The position numbers were made by a program, and so were the translations under genes. 64,000 nt of DNA from JABDQA01 sp963759125 (lineage in GTDB: Bacteria > Desulfobacterota > Desulfobulbia > Desulfobulbales > Desulfocapsaceae): assembly GCA_963759125.1 (NCBI GenBank), contig CAVWXN010000007.1:1-64000 (forward strand). The letters run 5' to 3'. Shown piece after piece: positions 1 to 11,785 of the stretch; the first letter of the stretch is position 1, and each line of letters begins with the position of its first letter. Under the pieces are notes generated by a model. It did not search any database. It had not been told where the DNA came from and worked only from the letters and a program-made list of their open reading frames with translations.

Positions 1-3000
1 ACTCAACCGGATTATATGCAAAGAAAGCTTCAATATTGGCTTCCTTAATCAGCTTTAATTTGTATGCACTCGAGTGGCCATTCATCTCTTTATTGAATTT
101 TTTCAATAATCGTCCCTGCATAGCCTTCAAGTATTGTTTGGCAGATTGTGGCTGCAGTATTGAATCTGTCCCATGAGTATGCCATTTTTTCTCGAACCGG
201 CAGGAAGCTCAAATTTTCAAGCTCCAGACCAATTCTTTCTTGAGCCGGATACAAATCCGCTTAAAGAAAGTCAAATCCTTAATCTTTTCTTTCCAATGAT
301 AAGGATCAACGGTTGAAACCAACCCCAAAAAGGCAACTTCTTCCCCTTGCTCAACAAAATGCTGTGCCAACTCATAGGCAATGAGGCCACCCAGACAATA
401 GCCACCCAGCAAGTAGGGGCCATTGCTCTGTACTTTCCTGATTTCTTGATGTACCGCTTCGCCATTTCTTCGATCTGTTATATTTTGTGATACCACTATC
501 CAGCCCATGTGCTTGTAGAGCATAGAATGGTTGGTCTAAGCCAAGTTCACGGGATAAATGGTAATATTCAAGCACATTACCACCCTCTGAATGCATGAAA
601 AAGAGTGGCCTTTTAGAACCTTGTGATTGTATGTCAACCATTGGGTCCCATGACACTTCATAGGCCTTATCTCGAGGAGCAGCGATAAATTTTCCACTGT
701 GGGGAATTCGTATAGTGTTGCCAAAGGAAGCCGCTTGCCGAATCGACTCTCGATGGTTGAAAAAAACTTAACAGCAAGTATCGAGTGACCTCCCAAATGG
801 AAGAAATTATCATTTCGGCCTACTCTGGCCAAATTTAGAACGGAAGCCATGATTTCGGCAAGAGCCTGCTCCGTTTCTCCTAAGGGTGCCAGATATGTCC
901 TCTCTTTGCATCAGTTTGAGCCTCAGGCCTCGGCAAGGCTTTCCTGTCAATTTTGCCATTCGGCGTCAAAGGAAATTTTTCTAAAACTACAAAGGAGGAG
1001 GGAACCATATAGTCGGGAAGCTGCTGTCGCAGAAATTGACGTAATTCAGCTAAATCTGGTCGCTCTCTATCGACAGGACAAAATATGCAGACGAGCTGTT
1101 TTTCACCTGGTTCGTCTTCACGTGCAACAACCACCGAGCTTGCGACAAGATTGTGTTGCGCAAGAGTAGACTCAATCTCACCAAGTTCAATGCGAAAACC
1201 TCGAATCTTCACTTGATTGTCTATCCGTCCGAGGCAATCAATATTTCCATCAGCTCTATACCTTGCATGATCCCCTGTACGATGGATTTTCTTCCCTGGC
1301 TTAAAGGGATGGTCAACAAATTTTTCCTCTGTGAGCTCCGGGCGCTTATGGTAGCAATTTGCCAGGCCTTCCCCTCCAATGAGCAATTCGCCGACGGCTC
1401 CAATGGGCACAGCCTGCATGGCCTGGTCCACGATGTACACGTCCGTATTGTCCATGGGGCGCCCTATATGTATATCACTCTCATCAGTTATACTCACACA
1501 TGTAGACCAGAGCGTGGTCTCAGTCGGGCCATACATGTTCCATAGCTCAGAACACCTTGGCAAGAGTTGTCTGGCAAGGTCCCGTGGTAAAGGTTCCCCA
1601 CCAAAAAGGATTTTAAGCTCAGGACTGCCACTCCAACCTGCAGCCAACATAAGCCGAAACGAGGCTGGTGTCGCTTCCATGACGGTTACGTCATATTTTT
1701 CCATTGCCTCAACTAATGCCCTGCCATCAGTCGTGCTGACCTGAGGTGCAATAACGATACTCGCGCCAGTAATTAGCGGGAGAAAAATCTCCAGGGTGTG
1801 AAGATCAAATGATAAAGTGGTCACCGCAAGCAGGACATCATCTTGGCTAAGCCCTGGCTTTCGCCTCATGGAGCAGAGGCAATTGACGATTGCGCGATGT
1901 GGATCTGGACTCCTTTAGGTTTACCTGTTGAGCCTGAAGTATAAATAACATAAGCGAGGTCGCCGGGGCCTGCATCAGAATCCCTCATTTCTACATTTTG
2001 ACCCTCAATTTTTTCTTTCTGTCGGTATCAAGATTTACGATAGCTGCAGAAATTTCTCCGAGGGAGACCAGTAGACTTTCCTGCGTCACAAGAACTACTG
2101 CGTCTGCATCTTCAAGCACATAAGAAATACGGTCTGCGGGATACGCCGGATCCAGCGGGACATACGCACCTCCGGCCTTGAGTATCCCCAGAACACTTAT
2201 GAGCATCTCCGTTGATCGTTCCAGATAAACACCTACGAGTTTGTTTGGACCGACTCCCATGGAAGTTAGATAGTTCGCAAGTTTGTTTGATTTCTTTTCA
2301 AGCTGACTGTAAGTAAGTATCTGATCTTCGAACTGAACAGCTGTGGCGTGAGGATTTCGTTCAGCCTGATTCTTTATAAGCTCATGAAGGCATTTATCCA
2401 GTGGATTCTCTCTGAAAGTCGAATTCCAATCTATTAACAACCTTTGTCTTTCTTCTGCACCAAGAAGTGGAAGCTCCTCTATTTTTGCTTCCGGTTCGTT
2501 CAAACAGCCCTCTATAACGCGCTGCCACTGTTCCAGCCAGCGTTCAACAGTCTTGGAATCAAACAAGTCGGTACTGTAATCAAACTTAATTTGGATTTTT
2601 CCAGATGACGCCACGACGTTGATCATTTGATCAAAAAAGATAAACGGTTTGGGAGGGTACTCGACACCTGCGTGTAATGTTCCCCAGTCAAGCTCAGGGA
2701 CGCTGCTGATAAGATTAAAACTTATGGAGACGAGCGGCAATTGGCTAGAATTTCGAGGGGGGTTCAGCCTTTCTATCAGCTTTCCGTAGGATAAGTTCTC
2801 ATGGCGTCGAGCCTCCAGAATGTCCTGCTTCAACCTCTCTATCAGAAGGGAGAACGAAGTTTCCGGCTGAATCGTAGAACGAATTGGAAGCATATTGACA
2901 CAGTGCCCAATAAGGTGAAAACTGTCAGGATTATCCGCGAGAGCAGATGAGATATGGCCTGCAACAGGTACTCCGACGACTATATTTTCAAGATTGGTAA

Positions 3001-6000
3001 GTCTATGAATCCATACATTGAAGGTGCAAAAAATGAAGTGAAACAAGGTACAGTTGAGTTCTGAACACGCCTTTTTGATAGCATCGCACACTTCAGCATC
3101 AAGGGATACGTGTACTTGTTCGGACCGATATGATCTTTGCGGCGGTCTCTGCCGATCCAGAGGCAATTCAACGGCAGCTGGGAGATCAGCAAATTTATCT
3201 ACCCAATACTGCTCTGCTTTCTTACGCTCCGCTTTTGATTCAGGCTTGAGGTACCAATCAACATAATCCCGGTACTGCATTGCCTTAGGCGGGCTGGGTG
3301 TTCGATTCGAACTTTTGGCTGCGTATAGTTTGCTGAGTTCGACCAGGAAAACATGAGCCGACCATCCGTCCATAATAAGATGGTGGTAGGTCACATGGAG
3401 GACATGACTGGTCGGACCTAATGCGAGCAGTTGTGCTAATAATAATGGTCCATTCGCCAAGTCAAAGTGCGTTTGATTCTGCTCTGCAATCAGGGTAACT
3501 TGCTCCTCATTCTGCTCATCATCAGTCTTATGTGTTAAATCATGCACTGTCAGAGCTAGGTCAGCAGAACCACGAATTGACTGTTGTTCCCCTGTCTTAG
3601 AAAATACGGCCCTCAATGAATCGTGGCGATTAATAAGTTCTTGAATGGATACTTGCAGTATGTCGCGTTCCAGCTCACCTTTCAGAGTGATTAGTAATGA
3701 TTCATTGTAAGCTCTAGTGGCATTCTCATCTAACTGACAGGAAAACCAAACTTCACGTTGAGCCTCAGATAAGGGTATAATGGTATTACCTTTTTCATCA
3801 AAATTTATAACGGGAGATTCACCCGCGTTGCCTTCTTTCGTTAAAACTTTGCTGGCGAGATTTTCAACTTGTCTGGTTAGACTTTGTATTTCTGATCTGA
3901 GCAGTTTGATGTCACTATCAGAGCTATATTCTTGTCTTTGCCCCGTGATTGAATTGTTTCCATACTTTTCTGGTGGAAAGTCATCGTTCCTTGTGCCGAT
4001 CTCCACAGGCAGCTGCTGATCTAAATAGTAAGAAACCTTCTCGACTGTTGACAACTCTTCCATGAGTTGTGAAAAGGTCACCTGCATCTTTAGTTTCTTT
4101 CGGATAGTGCTCGAGACTTGAGTCAACGAAAGAGAGTCAAAACCCTGCTCCAGGAAGTTTACTGTCGCGCTTATTTTTTCTGGGTCGCAGCCCCATACCT
4201 GAGCTACTATTTTGAGCACCAGATCTTGAATCCGGGACAGACGTGACTCGCCCATATTTTGCTCAGCCTGTGACTCAACAGGTCCATCGACAGATTGTTT
4301 AGGTTCTGCGTTTTGTTCATGCGATAATCCATTACTGAATGATATTGCATCGTCTTTTGCTTGTCTGGAGGTTGGATCAAGCCAATGGCGTTCTCTTGCA
4401 AAAGGGTATGTTGGCAACGGAACCCGGTTACGTTTCTCTTCAGTGTACAGTTGATCCCATTCTACTTGTGCTCCGTTTTGCCAAAGCTGTCCTAAAGTGT
4501 TGAGAAATAATTGGACATCATCCTTCTCTTCAACTGGTCTTCTGGTCGATGCGAGAACGACGTGTTTTTGTGTCAATCTTGGATGTTGTTTCAACAAGCT
4601 AGATAAAACCTGTCCTGGGCCTACCTCAAGAAAAACGCCATCGGGGCATGTTGTTAACAGATGTTCGGCACAATGGTAAAATTTAACGGTCTGACGAAGA
4701 TGATTAGCCCAGTATATCGGGTCAGTTGCCTGCTCGGACGTTATCCATTTCCCCGTTACATTTGAAACAAACGGGAGGTTAGGCGAATGTCTTCTGGTCT
4801 CATCAACAGACTTCGTAAACTCTTCAAGAATCGGGTCCATTAGCGCTGAATGGAACGCATGTGAAGTGCGTAGAACGGTACTTTCTATTCCTTTTTCCTG
4901 GAGGTTGTCGCCTAGTTGGGTAATTACCTCAACTTCTCCAGAAACCACTGAAATAGAGGCGCTATTAAGCACAGCAAGCGATATCTCTTGGGATAAATAA
5001 GGTTGTATATCTTTCTCGGAAAGTGGAACCGCAAGCATCGACCCGGGAGGTAGGGAATGCATCAGCCTGCCACGTGTAGCGACGAGTTGGAGTGCGTCAT
5101 TTAGAGAAAACACTCCGGAAACACAAGCCGCAACATATTCTCCGATACTGTGTCCCACGAGCGCGGATGGCTTAATTCCCAAATTGGACCAAAATTTAGC
5201 CAAAGAATATTCTATAGTGAAGAGAGCAGGCTGGGTAATATTAGTTTGAGTGAGCTGTTGGGCAGCTGCCTCAGCTTGTGATTCAACAGGATAAAGCAAC
5301 TCCCGGAGATCCAGCTCAAGATGGGGCTTGAGAATCTCGGAGCAAAGATCCACCTGCTCTTGGAATAGAGGTTCTTCGTCGTACAGATCCAGGCACATAT
5401 TAACATATTGTGAGCCCTGACCTGAAAACATAAAAATAACATCCGGCCTCTCCCTGTTAGATAGGGATGAGAAAACACGTCCAGGTGGCAAGTCTGAAAG
5501 TGTTTCAATCGCATCCTGCCGATCCACGCAAACAAGTGTTCGACGATGTTCAAAATGTTTTCTACCATTTTGAAGTGTCGCTGCGGTGTCTTCAAGGGTG
5601 AGTTCAGGATGTTTCTCCAGGTACCTGGCAAGATCGGTCGTCAAAGCCTCTAAAGCCGTGGACGTTTTGGCGGATATGGGTAGAATGTGCCAAGACTTCA
5701 TGGTTTCAGCCGATGTCGAAGGCGGTGCTTCCTCCACTACAACATGGGCGTTCGTGCCACCAACTCCCAATGAAGAAACACCAGCCCGCCTGAGGTAGCC
5801 TGAAACCTTCCACTCACGTAATTTGTCGTTTACAACAAACGGACTGTGTTCAAAATCAATTGTTGGATTCGGTGTTTGGAAAATGTAGACTTGGAGGGAT
5901 CTTGCCGTATTTCAATGCCAGAACCACTTTAATCAAACCTGTTACACCTGCTGCGACATCGAGATGGCCTATATTAGATTTTACGGATCCAATCGCACAA

Positions 6001-7037
6001 TAGCCTGATCTCTTTGTTTGGGTCCTGAAAGCTTGGGTCAATGCCTGAATTTCAATTGGATCACCGAGCGGAGTGGCTGTTCCATGCGCTTCAATGTAAC
6101 CTATTGTTTCGGGATGCACTTCGGCCATTGCCAGTGCTGTTTTCACGACTTCAGCCTGTTTATTTACACTGGGGGCAGTAAAACCGGCTTTGAGGGAACC
6201 GTCATTATTGACAGCAGAACCTTTAATCACAGCCCATATCGTATCTCGGTCAGCAATAGCATCAACCAAGCGTTTAAGTACCACGACTCCAACGCCGCTG
6301 CCAAAAGTTGTCCCCTGAGCCCGCGCATCAAATGGTCTGCAATGTCCATCAGGTGATACCATTCCACCTTCGTGATAAAAGTATCCCATTGTCTGTGGAA
6401 TACGCAGTGAAACGCCGCCGGCCAAAGCCATGTCACATTCATTGTTCAATAAGCTTTGACAGGCCATATGAACAGCAACAAGTGACGTCGAGCAGGCAGT
6501 TTGAACATTGACACTGGGCCCAGTCAGGTTGAGCTTGTAGGAAACACGTGTGGTCAGGAAATCTTTATCATTACCTATCAGCAAAGGTATTTGCTCATGA
6601 TAAATTAAGGGCAAAGTCGCGCAAAAATAGAGGTACACACTCATAGAAGTTCCGCCGTAAACCCCTATGGTACCTTTATATGAATCTGCCTCGTATCCTG
6701 CATGCTCCAAAGCTGCCCAGGAGCACTCAAGAAAAAGCCGGTGCTGCGGGTCCATGTCTCGAGCCTCTCGAGGAGAGTAGCCAAAGAAGGAGGCATCAAA
6801 CATATCGACCTGATCTAAGGTAGGTGATGCCTTTACATAATTCGGATCGTCAAGTGTCTCACTATCTACCCCACCCCTGCTTAATTCTTCATCAGAAAAA
6901 AATTCTACAGACTCAACGCCAAGACAAAGATTTTCCCAGAACTCTTCAATATTCTTCGAACCGGGGAAACGCCCTGACATGCCAATGATCGCTACATCAA
7001 AATTATCTTCATCAGTCGAAGTGTATATGTCATTCAT
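1..7037 (-). CDS. Hybrid PKS/NRPS megasynthase, KS-AT-ACP-C-A-PCP-TE (partial, frame breaks)
   Basis: Modular synthase that should extend an acyl or peptidyl chain with one malonyl unit, condense it with one amino acid and release the product. Domains in order: ketosynthase 5856-7037 (TACSTS cysteine, EAHGTA and NIGHL histidines); acyltransferase about 4370-5440 (GHSIGE serine; HAFH, the malonyl-CoA signature); ACP about 4020-4230 (GFDSL); condensation about 2430-3770 (HHLIMDG); adenylation about 930-2390 (YTSGSTGKPKG, YGPTE, NGKIDRKALP); PCP about 690-870 (GGHSI); thioesterase 1-650 with GYCLGG, a Cys in place of the usual Ser nucleophile. No ketoreductase lies between AT and ACP. The start is ATG at 7037 behind AGAGGAA. 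Frame breaks near 5860, 2010, 1895, 885, 650, 485, 455, 260 and 190 all fall in short homopolymers, and single-base changes restore the domains. The 3' end lies beyond the window. Substrate unknown. Confidence 0.9.
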
Positions 7038-7110
7038 AATTATTTCCTCTGCAGTTTCTCAACACTTGCCTATCTGAGAAAATTCCCACAGCTGGCAGAC
7101 GACACGGCAA

Positions 7111-8376
7111 TCAATTATCGACGGCTTGCCGTCTCCTCATAGTAATCGCGTTTCTCCGCATTTTTGCCCTGTCTTCAAAGTTTTCTGTTTTAGAGAGATC
7201 ATTTGCGCCCTCTGTTAGGTCTGCCGCAAGCGAACTGATCGTTGGATACTGGAATAGTTGAGTTACAGAGATGTTCCCGGTAAGAACCTTTTTTATATCC
7301 TTTACAATTCGGACTGCCAAAAGTGAGTTACCGCCAAGTTCGAAGAAATTATCATTAATGCCAATATCACTAACCCCCAAAACATTGCACCATATTTCTG
7401 ATATCTTTTTTTCACAATCAACCAATGTTGCTGGACTTAAAATTGTTGTTTCGAGCGCCCCTTCACTATTCCCTTCTGGAGAGACTATTCCTGTTGTTAC
7501 GATGGAACTGGCAATATCTTCCTGAGAAATTTCCCCTGCTACTGAGTAATCCTCGGTTAAACTTTTTTCCCCTCCTGACAATGAATAACTGCCTGAACAC
7601 TGCATGATTCTCTTCCTGTAGAATTTCGTACCATTTGCCAGTTAGGTTTTCTAGTATGTCTGCTGATAAATAGCCGTCTTCCACTAATTTTGCGGGGATA
7701 CCTGACCCTTCTGATTTCAGAAATATCTCATCTCCGACGACTTCGCTATGAGCAATAATTGTCGCGATATCAACATTCAGAAACCTCGATTTTTTCAGAA
7801 TGTAAGGTAATTCGCGACCAATTTTAGGATTTCCTCCTTCATTAATTCTTGCTCGGCAATAAGCATCATATAGTAAATCTAATTCAGGTATATACGGGAT
7901 AGGTGTTGAGATGTACTTCAAAGTCATTATCTATGATTACCACTTTGCCACCAGGCTTTAGAACTCTGTGAATTTCCTTTGCCGCAATTTCTGGTTCGGG
8001 AAGATGCTCTAGCAGTAATCGGGCAATCACGAAATCAAATGACTCGTCGGGAAATTCCATTTCCAAAACTGAACCTTGAAAAAACTCATGCCTATCCAAT
8101 CCCTTCTCCTCAGACTGCGTATTCGCCACTTCGATTAAAAAAGGATCGATTTCCAATCCAGTAATAAATATGTTGGGAAAACGGGATATAAGTCTCTCTG
8201 TCAGATATCCTGGACCACTGCCGCATTCCAGGATGTTCATTCCGTCTGTAAGCCCAAGATCACAATATGTTTTGATTTCCTTATCCCAAAACAGTTCTAC
8301 CTGGGCTTTCAGACGGTTTAATTCAACTGCTTATATTGGTGGAGACCTCATCCACTTTATAGGATACTTGCTTCAT
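7111..8376 (-). CDS. SAM methyltransferase-PCP didomain protein (frame breaks)
   Basis: Class I SAM-dependent methyltransferase fused to a peptidyl carrier domain, about 420 residues. The SAM-binding motif ECGSGPGYL lies near the N-terminus, followed by a second conserved block ending GGNPKIGRELP. The carrier domain around 7200-7400 has GINDNFFELGGNSL, the phosphopantetheine serine site. The C-terminus is basic (RAKMRRNAITMRRRQ), like tails that end NRPS subunits and dock to the next protein. No adenylation or condensation domain is present. The start is inferred as ATG at 8376, with breaks near 8330, 7895 and 7575 in AA, CCC and GGGG runs. It lies 73 bp upstream of the PKS/NRPS gene on the same strand and probably feeds its ketosynthase. 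What loads the carrier domain is unknown. Confidence 0.8.
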
Positions 8377-8919
8377 TTAACTCGTTCATTTTTTGCACTC
8401 CCGGAAACGATTAATTACAAAAATTTCGTTAGAGTCTAAACCGGATTTCGGTGCACTATAAGTGAGATAGGCTCTCAAACAATAAACCGGTGACAAATTA
8501 TACCCAACAGAAACAATCTTGACCTGTCACTGTTGTCCGACTGATTGTATTTAAAGCTCAATATATCCTATATCTCAGAGCTATGCCTAATATATCTGAA
8601 TCTAAATTTGAAACAACATGCCGATAATTCATGCTGAGGATAACTCCCCAAATTATAGGCTTATCTATCGATCTTTTTTTATGAAAAAAATCTGGACCGA
8701 TTGATTTTGGGAAGGTCATTTTGACACCAGAAAAATCTGGGATGTTCTTCTAAGATAATAGTTCTCCCTTGTCTAGTCTTGGCAGAATTGAATAGTTTAA
8801 ATAGGGCTACAATCAATATAACCCTTGTATAGCAATTTATTGATTTCCTATATTGATATGTCTTTTCTATTTGTATGGATTGCTATGTTTTAATTCAAAA
8901 GCAATAGAATCAGAATTAT
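8377..8919. other. Intergenic, AT-rich, no gene seen
   Basis: About 540 bp between the oxidoreductase stop and the methyltransferase-PCP start. I see no credible coding frame. A short hairpin (CCAGA-AAAA-TCTGG, about 8728-8741) and a T-run/A-run inverted pair near 8672-8690 could be weak termination structures. I found no GG-N10-GC sigma54 site here on the minus strand, so the synthase operon either has its own sigma70 promoter or is read through from the oxidoreductase. Confidence 0.5.
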
Positions 8920-9938
8920 CTATCTATTAAGCGCAACCCTGCCTCCGCTATTATGCAGTGAAATATCAGCAGCCTCAAGCACTTTGACTACATCCATTCC
9001 ATTTTTTCCGTCTGTTTTGGGAGTTTTATTTGCAACAATGCAGTTTAGAAAACTTTGGCATTCAATTTTTAATGGTTCAGCAAGTTCCAACCATGGAATC
9101 CAGGTTCCTCCATATCTATTGCTGAATTGAAAATCAGCATAAGTACCATTGGTATAACTTTTACCATTATACAGATTTGTCGAATATTTTAATTTTCTCA
9201 AGTTGCTCATTATCGTCAAATACTGCCATTTTTTTATCACCAACAATCGTCATTAACCTTGTTTTGTTTGGATCAAGCCAACTGACATGAATTGTTGCCA
9301 TACAGTTATCTTCGAAATGCATCGTCAGGGAACACACATCTTGTACACCAGGCTTCAAATACGCTAAACCTTGACAATTGACTGAAACTGGCAATTTGCC
9401 TAACAATTCAAGTACTATGGAAATATCATGAGGCGCCAGATCCCACAAAGCATTTACGTCCTGCCTTACAGGTCCAAGATTTAGACGACTGGCATTTATA
9501 TGGATGATATTGCCCAACTCTCCATTATCTACCAATTCTTTCATCGTATTTACGGCATTATTGTACAGAAAAACGTGGCCAACAAACAAGATAGCTTTAC
9601 TTTTATCGGCAAGATCAATTAATTCTTCACACTCGGCGGATTTTGTAGCCAAAGGTTTTTCAACAAAGGTATGGATACCATTTTCCAATGCTATTTTGGC
9701 CAATGTGTAATGTGTGTTAGTCGGAGTCGATATTACTACTGCATCAATTAACTTCTTGCTAAGTAATTCCCTTGCATCTCTTGGTTTTATAAACATTGGG
9801 ATTGCTGGTATTGGCTCTTTCGAGACGAGCATCGTCTAAATCACAGACTGCCGTCAATTCTGTGTCCGGGAAGTTCAAGAAATTTCTTTCAAGATTTGGT
9901 CCCCAGTGCCCTAGACCTATAATTCCCATTCTAATCAT
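8920..9938 (-). CDS. Gfo/Idh/MocA-family nucleotide-sugar oxidoreductase (frame breaks)
   Basis: NAD(P)-dependent oxidoreductase, likely acting on a sugar or nucleotide sugar for polysaccharide synthesis. The N-terminus has the Rossmann motif GLGHWG, then the EKP catalytic-lysine motif (HTFVEKPLA), and NALWDLAPHDISI, the usual substrate-side histidine block of sugar oxidoreductases in surface-polysaccharide loci. The length, about 339 residues, is normal. ATG at 9938 starts the recognisable N-terminus. Two single-base breaks, near 9785 (an AA in CCAAGAG) and near 9177 (AAA), split the frame; removing one A at each restores the family sequence. It is preceded by a strong sigma54-type promoter. 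The exact substrate cannot be told from sequence. Confidence 0.82.
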
Positions 9939-10111
9939 TTATTCCTCGCATTAAATTGTTTCTATGTATTTAGTAAACTACCATTCGATATCAACCTAGT
10001 TTTCCAAATAAACACATACAATATTATCTAATTATTTTAGTAATAATTAATATACTAAAAATCTATTTGTTAATGGCACACTACGACACTTTTTGTTAAC
10101 AGTTATAACAG

Positions 10112-10129
10112 TTGCAAATAGAGTGCCAA
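10112..10129 (-). promoter_or_regulatory. Sigma54 (-24/-12) promoter of the oxidoreductase
   Basis: The minus strand reads TTGGCACTCTATTTGCAA. This has TGGCAC, a 5-nt spacer and TTGCA, so GG and GC are separated by exactly 10 nt, and matches the RpoN consensus at all core positions. The predicted transcription start is about 10100, giving a leader of roughly 160 nt before the ATG at 9938. Confidence 0.8.
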
Positions 10130-10262
10130 ACCAAAAAAATGTTCTTGAATTCTATTGTTTAAAATTCTACAATTATTGCAATCAGTTATGGTATCAATTT
10201 TAATGCTATAAATAAGCGTGAATTTATTATTGTATGGCGAGTAGACAAATTTTACCCTAATA

Positions 10263-10278
10263 TGACACTTTAGTGTCA
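10263..10278. promoter_or_regulatory. Palindromic operator, candidate enhancer for the sigma54 activator
   Basis: Perfect inverted repeat TGACACT-TT-AGTGTCA, 135-150 bp upstream of the sigma54 promoter at 10112-10129. This is the usual distance for an upstream activating sequence bound by an enhancer-binding protein with a Fis-type helix-turn-helix, as encoded at 19267-20626. The link to that protein is inference. I did not find the same 16-mer upstream of the other sigma54-like sites. Confidence 0.5.
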
Positions 10279-10464
10279 GTGCGAAAAGTAAAAAGCTCTA
10301 TTAAATTTTATTCATTGTTATTTTTGTTATTTATGAATAATTCCAAAGACTATATCCATAAAACATTTCGTTAATTCCTGAAAATTGTAAATAAACTATT
10401 TTGCAATGGCAGGCGTGCTACTAATCGATTTTCGATAAATAATTGACAGTCGCTAATTATTTAT

Positions 10465-11189
10465 TTACTCCTTGATTACTTGCTTAATGATTGCCGGAAT
10501 CGTTAATATTAATATTTTTATATCGAGGAGAATTGATCTTCGCCGAATGTAATTAATATCATATCGAATCATTTGTTCAAATGTTGTGCTGTTTTTACCA
10601 TTTATTTGCCATAGTCCTGTTAATCCTGGCAAAACATTAAGTCGAGCACAATGCCAACATTTAAATTCGTTAACTGCATAAGGTAACTCCGGTCGCGGGC
10701 CGACCAAGACTCATATCTCCTTTTAATACATTTAATAGTTGGGGCAGCTCATCCAGGCAGCTTTGCCTTAAAAGACTGCCTAGTGGAAATATCCGTGAAT
10801 CATTTTCGATCTTATTGAAGGTGAGATTGTTCTGAAATTTCATTACATATCTGATTTTTATGTGCACTTTCCGACGCATCTATTTTCATTGTGCGAAATT
10901 TGTACATGTTAAAAGATTTGCCAAGATACCCTACTCTTTCTTGCTTAAAGAATGCTGGCCCCGGGGAAGCAATCTTAATAGCTATGTATATAAGCAGCAA
11001 AACTGGCGCTAGGAAAATCAACATCAAGGTAGAGAAAACAATGTCCATTCCGCGCTTCCAAACTGGAGTTTTAGAAATTATAGAGCATTCCACACTTTCA
11101 ACGTTATGGCTGAAATTGAGTCTAGTTTCTCTTACCAGTTTGGGCTTTCTCTGAATAACGTAAGTTGATGATTCGTACATACCTTCCAT
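10465..11189 (-). CDS. Undecaprenyl-phosphate sugar phosphotransferase, short monotopic type (frame breaks)
   Basis: Initiating sugar-phosphate transferase of the bacterial sugar transferase family. It moves a sugar-1-phosphate from a UDP-sugar onto undecaprenyl phosphate at the inner membrane, the first step of EPS repeat-unit assembly. About 240 residues: a cytoplasmic leader, one hydrophobic re-entrant helix (FSTLMLIFLAPVLLLIYIAI), then the family motifs KRGMDI, GPAFFKQERVG, MYKFRTM, LRQSCLDELPQL, GDMSLVGPRPELP and LPGLTGLWQINGK. Two breaks, near 10848 (AAAAA) and near 10709 (TT), separate the last two blocks; removing one base at each restores the motifs. It lacks the long four-helix N-terminus of WbaP/CpsE. 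Sugar specificity is unknown. Confidence 0.88.
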
Positions 11190-11260
11190 CTTTTTCTATA
11201 TATGTTAATTTCCCTCTAAAATCTGTCTGAGGGACTTACTTTGTAATAGTTCTATTAGCT

Positions 11261-11557
11261 TCAGTTTATTTTCTTTGTTAAACTTCCGAATTTTGCTCCT
11301 ACCATTATTAGAAACGGTTGATTGAATCTCTCATTTTCATATATCGATACCCAGATTTTTCTTACAGGTACTCCCTCGATAGGGATAACGGAATTGATGA
11401 TGTCAGTTACCCAGTTATCAGAAATAGAAGTATGGGGAGGGCATTTAAATCGGAAACCACCTCTACTGATATCTACTATCTGAAAGACTCCTTCAGAATC
11501 TATTGATACCGCATTCTGTATTTCATACCTGATGTGTTTTCGACGTTCTTGATTCAC
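11261..11557 (-). CDS. PilZ-domain protein
   Basis: Single-domain PilZ protein of 98 residues, expected to bind cyclic di-GMP. The two ligand motifs are present: RRKHIR (RxxxR) near residue 5 and DISRGG (D/NxSxxG) near residue 28. A C-terminal beta-barrel strand ends in MVGAKFGSL. It sits between the sugar transferase gene and an unknown exported protein gene, so it may couple cyclic di-GMP to EPS output; that role is inferred. A sigma54-like site lies about 230 bp upstream at 11786-11801. The 318 bp between this gene and 11876 hold no other gene. Confidence 0.8.
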   Translation of the reverse strand: MNQERRKHIRYEIQNAVSIDSEGVFQIVDISRGGFRFKCPPHTSISDNWVTDIINSVIPIEGVPVRKIWVSIYENERFNQPFLIMVGAKFGSLTKKIN

Positions 11558-11785
11558 TGTAAAATTAGACTCAGCAGTTTAATTTATCATTTACTTTGAG
11601 AATAAGACCTTTATCTATACCCCCCGTGTTGGGTCTTCTAATAATTCTGGTAGAGCATTCAAGGAATCAATTGTACTGAAGAGCAAAATGGGTATACGCT
11701 AATTTTACTCTCAGAGTTTTTAGCAATTGTCTATTGTTTCCTAACATGGTTTATCGACAATAATTAGCCAGACGATTTTTATCAT

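Larger units (their letters stand above)
9939..10464. other. Intergenic regulatory region upstream of the oxidoreductase
   Basis: About 525 bp of very AT-rich DNA without a credible gene. It holds the best sigma54 promoter match in the window (10112-10129, minus strand), a perfect 7-bp-arm palindrome at 10263-10278 and a tandem AACAGTT repeat at about 10099-10115. The layout of a -24/-12 promoter plus an upstream symmetric site fits enhancer-dependent transcription. Confidence 0.6.

Noticed and set aside
8660..8745. Repeated AAAAATCTGG and small hairpins, considered as a CRISPR or repeat array
   Set aside because: Only two imperfect copies without regular spacing; no array of direct repeats anywhere in the window.
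10078..10095. TGGCACACTACGACAC on the plus strand as a sigma54 site
   Set aside because: The -24 half matches but no GC follows at the 10-nt distance.
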